The notes under the pieces were generated by a model. That model saw nothing but the letters and a program-made list of their open reading frames with translations, was not told where the DNA came from and did no database searches. From contig JAUVQR010000095.1 of assembly GCA_030598065.1 (NCBI GenBank), forward strand, positions 1 to 6,186: a stretch of 6,186 nucleotides of DNA, in the 5' to 3' direction. Numbering within the stretch: position 1 is the first letter of the stretch; every line of letters begins with the position of its first letter. A program made the translations under genes and the position numbers. This DNA comes from Planctomycetota bacterium. Its GTDB lineage: Bacteria > Planctomycetota > Brocadiia > Brocadiales > Bathyanammoxibiaceae. Shown here piece by piece: positions 4,549 through 6,186 of the stretch.

Positions 4549-5337
4549 CTATTTCTTGGGCGAGAACACGTAAAGCCTCTGTGGGTCATCACTCACGACG
4601 TACAGAAAACCGTCGTTGTCCATGGTGAAACCTTCCGGGCTTGGAACGGCTGCCAGGTCAAAAACATCTACAAGCGTGCCGTCCTTTGTGAATTCTACAA
4701 TCAAATTCGGATCCTGCGTCAATACTATAAGGTTGCCCGTTTTCTTATCCAGGCTGACGTCCGCCAGCTCTTCTACATCATCAAGTTCAAAGGAATTTAC
4801 AATCTCACCGTCCGGTGTAACCTCCAGGATTGCCGTGGGGTTCTTCTCGTTAGCAATGAAGAGATTCCCTGTTGACGCGTCGTAGGTAACTCCCTCAAAA
4901 CCGTAGTTGATATCGGCCTCATCGTACTGCATAGGAACTTCAATGGTATTGAGCAGTTTCCCGTCTTTGGTTATTTCAAGTATGGCCCTCTCTCGTTCTT
5001 CTGTTACAAACAGTGTCCCTTTATCAACGTTATATGCTATGCCTTCCAGGTCCTTAGACTTGAAACGGATCTCCCCCACAATTTCCTCTCCCCGTTTTTG
5101 AATCTCGTATATCCCACCGCCTCTGTCCTCAACTATCCACAGGGTGTCGTTGTCGGGGTTATAGTCCATGCCGGAGGGTCGGACTCCTAATGAAAGGGTC
5201 TCAACCAGGTCGTACTGGACGGCAAAGGCAGGGCCTGCAGGCGATTGCGTGAAAAGTATGATGACGATAACAGAGAAGAGTAGAAACGTATTCTTTTTCT
5301 TTGTCAGGGTCAGGGGCCTTGTAGCTATGTTAAACAT
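4549..5337 (-). CDS. Exported SdiA-regulated/YjiK-like beta-propeller protein
   Basis: A 262-residue protein. A basic N-terminus (RPLTLTKKK) precedes a hydrophobic stretch (NTFLLFSVIVIILFT, 16-30) and a possible cleavage site after AFA at 39, so it is probably periplasmic. If uncleaved, it would be anchored. The rest consists of beta-propeller blades with recurring motifs: GMDYNPDNDTLWIVED (56-71), DLEGIAY (96-102), FVTEERERAILEI (110-122), GFEGVTYD (146-153), FIANEKNP (160-167) and PEGFTMDNDGFLYVVSD (234-250). The EGI/EGV plus EER/NEK pattern is typical of the SdiA-regulated family; its biochemical role is poorly known, and related propellers include esterase- and phytase-like proteins. ATG 5337 is chosen because a perfect AAGGAGG precedes it. 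The frame is open 15 codons further, across that site. It converges on ftcD with a 12-base gap. Confidence 0.82.
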   Translation of the reverse strand: MFNIATRPLTLTKKKNTFLLFSVIVIILFTQSPAGPAFAVQYDLVETLSLGVRPSGMDYNPDNDTLWIVEDRGGGIYEIQKRGEEIVGEIRFKSKDLEGIAYNVDKGTLFVTEERERAILEITKDGKLLNTIEVPMQYDEADINYGFEGVTYDASTGNLFIANEKNPTAILEVTPDGEIVNSFELDDVEELADVSLDKKTGNLIVLTQDPNLIVEFTKDGTLVDVFDLAAVPSPEGFTMDNDGFLYVVSDDPQRLYVFSPKK

Positions 5338-5350
5338 GCGGGTAGAAACG

Positions 5351-5357
5351 CCTCCTT
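5351..5357 (-). promoter_or_regulatory. Shine-Dalgarno of the intact propeller gene
   Basis: AAGGAGG on the minus strand is a perfect match to the 16S anti-Shine-Dalgarno. It lies 13 bases before the ATG at 5335-5337, slightly far but the only sensible pairing, and it excludes the longer open frame starting at 5382. Confidence 0.65.
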
Positions 5358-5366
5358 CAGGCTCGG

Positions 5367-5395
5367 ATTGTAGCGGTAACACCCGGAAAAGTCTA
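5367..5395 (-). promoter_or_regulatory. Possible promoter of the intact propeller gene
   Basis: On the minus strand, TAGACT (5390-5395) is separated by 17 bases from TACAAT (5367-5372). Transcription would start close to 5360, just before the ribosome site. The -35 box matches four of six consensus bases. It would let this gene be expressed independently of the damaged copy upstream of it. Confidence 0.35.
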
Positions 5396-5426
5396 GTCCT
5401 TAATTAAACATCCCCGTACCGCGGCG

Positions 5427-6059
5427 CTATTTCTTCACAGGGTTGTACACGTACAGCATGTTGCTAGTTTCGGAGATTATGTAAATATTCCCGTCCGTGT
5501 CCTTTGTTATGCCCTCGGCCTGAGGCGCGTCTATTGTGAACGAACTGACAAGTTTACCGTCAGTGGTAAACTCCATTACCTTTCTTGATTCATGGCTGAT
5601 GACAAGCAGGTTGCCGGTTTTGTCGTCAAAGTGAATGCCGGAGAGGTCGTCTGCCTCAACAATCTCGAACGACCTGGTGATGACGTCGCCTTCTATCAGC
5701 TCAATCACCACTCTGGGGCTCTTTTCATTGACTACAAATATGCTGCCACTTTTCTGGTCGTAGGCGACACCCTCTATCCCATGGTTCCTTTGTAGCAAAT
5801 TCCACCAGCTGTAGTCTGTAGGAACCTTTGCCACCCAGAGAATCTTGCCCTGTCTGTCTATCTCTAAGATTTCTCTGTTCCTCTCTTCGGCCAGCAGGAA
5901 CGTGTCGGTAGCCGGTTTATAGGTGATACCCTCGAGGTCATTTGAAGTGAAGTCTATTTCTCTCAGCAGCTCGCCGCGGGTGTTCAACTGGGAGAGGCCG
6001 CCGCCACCGTCGCTGACGGTCCACAGCGTGTTTGTCTTCGGGTCATACGCGAGCGTTGG
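5427..6059 (-). pseudogene. Truncated second SdiA-regulated-like propeller gene
   Basis: Read on the minus strand, about 210 codons are open from just after a TGA at 6060-6062 to the TAG at 5427-5429. The product is a paralogue of the 4549-5337 protein: LAYDPKTNTLWTVSDGGGG, DLEGITYKP, LLAEERNREILEIDRQGK, GIEGVAYDQ, FVVNEKSPR and AEGITKDTDGNIYIISE align with it blade for blade. The match begins at about residue 56 of the paralogue and runs to the end, so the signal peptide and first strand are absent. A TTG at 5985-5987 opens a shorter frame, but it sits in the middle of a conserved blade and is not a credible start. The frame is otherwise intact, with no internal stop or shift, which suggests a recent break or a boundary with foreign sequence. 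The gene lies 89 bases upstream of the intact copy. Confidence 0.7.
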
Positions 6060-6186
6060 TCAACCTGGACCTTCGGCAATTCGGCGCAACCGTAGCGACG
6101 GCGAAGCGGGAGATTGGGCCACGGGTGATGGGGTCAGGTCTTGCATTGCCACATTTGCCCCGACAAGGGCTATTCGGGTGTGGCAA
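6060..6186. mobile_element. Possible end of a repeat or IS200/REP-like element, cut by the window edge
   Basis: Homology to the propeller paralogue stops near 6054-6062, and the sequence to the right is unrelated. It contains GGGGTCAGGTCTTGCATT (6130-6147), which from memory resembles a motif that recurs next to IS200-like/REP-associated tyrosine transposase genes and in dispersed repeats; I cannot search to confirm it. An inverted pair, TTGCCACA (6146-6153) and TGTGGCAA (6179-6186), encloses a smaller GCCC/GGGC pair, the kind of hairpin found at ends of such elements. No transposase is visible because the window ends here. A chimeric assembly at a repeat is an alternative. Confidence 0.35.
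6146..6186. repeat. Nested inverted repeat at the right edge
   Basis: TTGCCACA at 6146-6153 is exactly complementary to TGTGGCAA at 6179-6186, with GCCC (6157-6160) and GGGC (6167-6170) able to pair inside. It can form an imperfect hairpin of about 41 bases. The outer arm reaches the last base of the window, so the stem may be longer. Confidence 0.6.

Noticed and set aside
5338..5382. N-terminal extension of the intact propeller gene by 15 codons
   Set aside because: The extension is translated from the perfect AAGGAGG site and the predicted -10 box, and it would put extra residues before the signal sequence.
1..6186. tRNA, rRNA, CRISPR array, replication origin or att sites
   Set aside because: No sequence with the required conserved arms or repeats was seen on either strand.

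Overview
The window looks like bacterial chromosomal DNA, probably from a Gram-negative (diderm) organism. Several products carry export signals (two Sec signal peptides, one lipoprotein signal and one longer signal/anchor sequence). Shine-Dalgarno sites are strong, and sigma70-like promoters of the TTGACT/TATAAT type are present. Base composition is moderate, slightly G+C-rich. ATA, AGG and AGA codons are common and one gene starts with TTG. I cannot place the organism reliably from this sequence.

Layout, left to right. Bases 3-152 may hold the 3' end of an upstream plus-strand gene. A sugar-phosphate isomerase/epimerase-like TIM-barrel protein (182-958, +) follows. It converges on nadD (1004-1609, -), which encodes the NAD biosynthesis adenylyltransferase. 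A divergent promoter region (about 1650-1890) then drives nadD leftwards and, to the right, a cassette of three small exported pentapeptide-repeat proteins (1890-2348, 2474-2905, 2966-3418). A single-domain glutamate formiminotransferase (3508-4536, +) comes next. It converges on two tandem minus-strand genes for SdiA-regulated/YjiK-like beta-propeller proteins. The left propeller (4549-5337) is intact. The right one (5427 to about 6059) has lost its start, signal peptide and first strand at an abrupt junction. Beyond that junction the sequence (6060-6186) looks like the end of a repeat or mobile element.

The most distinctive part is the pentapeptide cassette. Its three diverged paralogues share one plan: export signal, short helical linker, a CPGC motif fused directly to the first repeat, exactly 15 pentapeptides, then a C-terminal cap with a GLTxEQ motif. 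Two appear to be released into the periplasm and one looks like a lipoprotein. The second and third genes have the same Shine-Dalgarno core at the same spacing. The first gene has a good promoter and a roughly 116-nt leader that can form alternative hairpins and contains a 22-codon reading frame. The housekeeping genes around the cassette (nadD, ftcD, isomerase) have no obvious functional link to it, and no partner enzyme is visible that would explain what it does.
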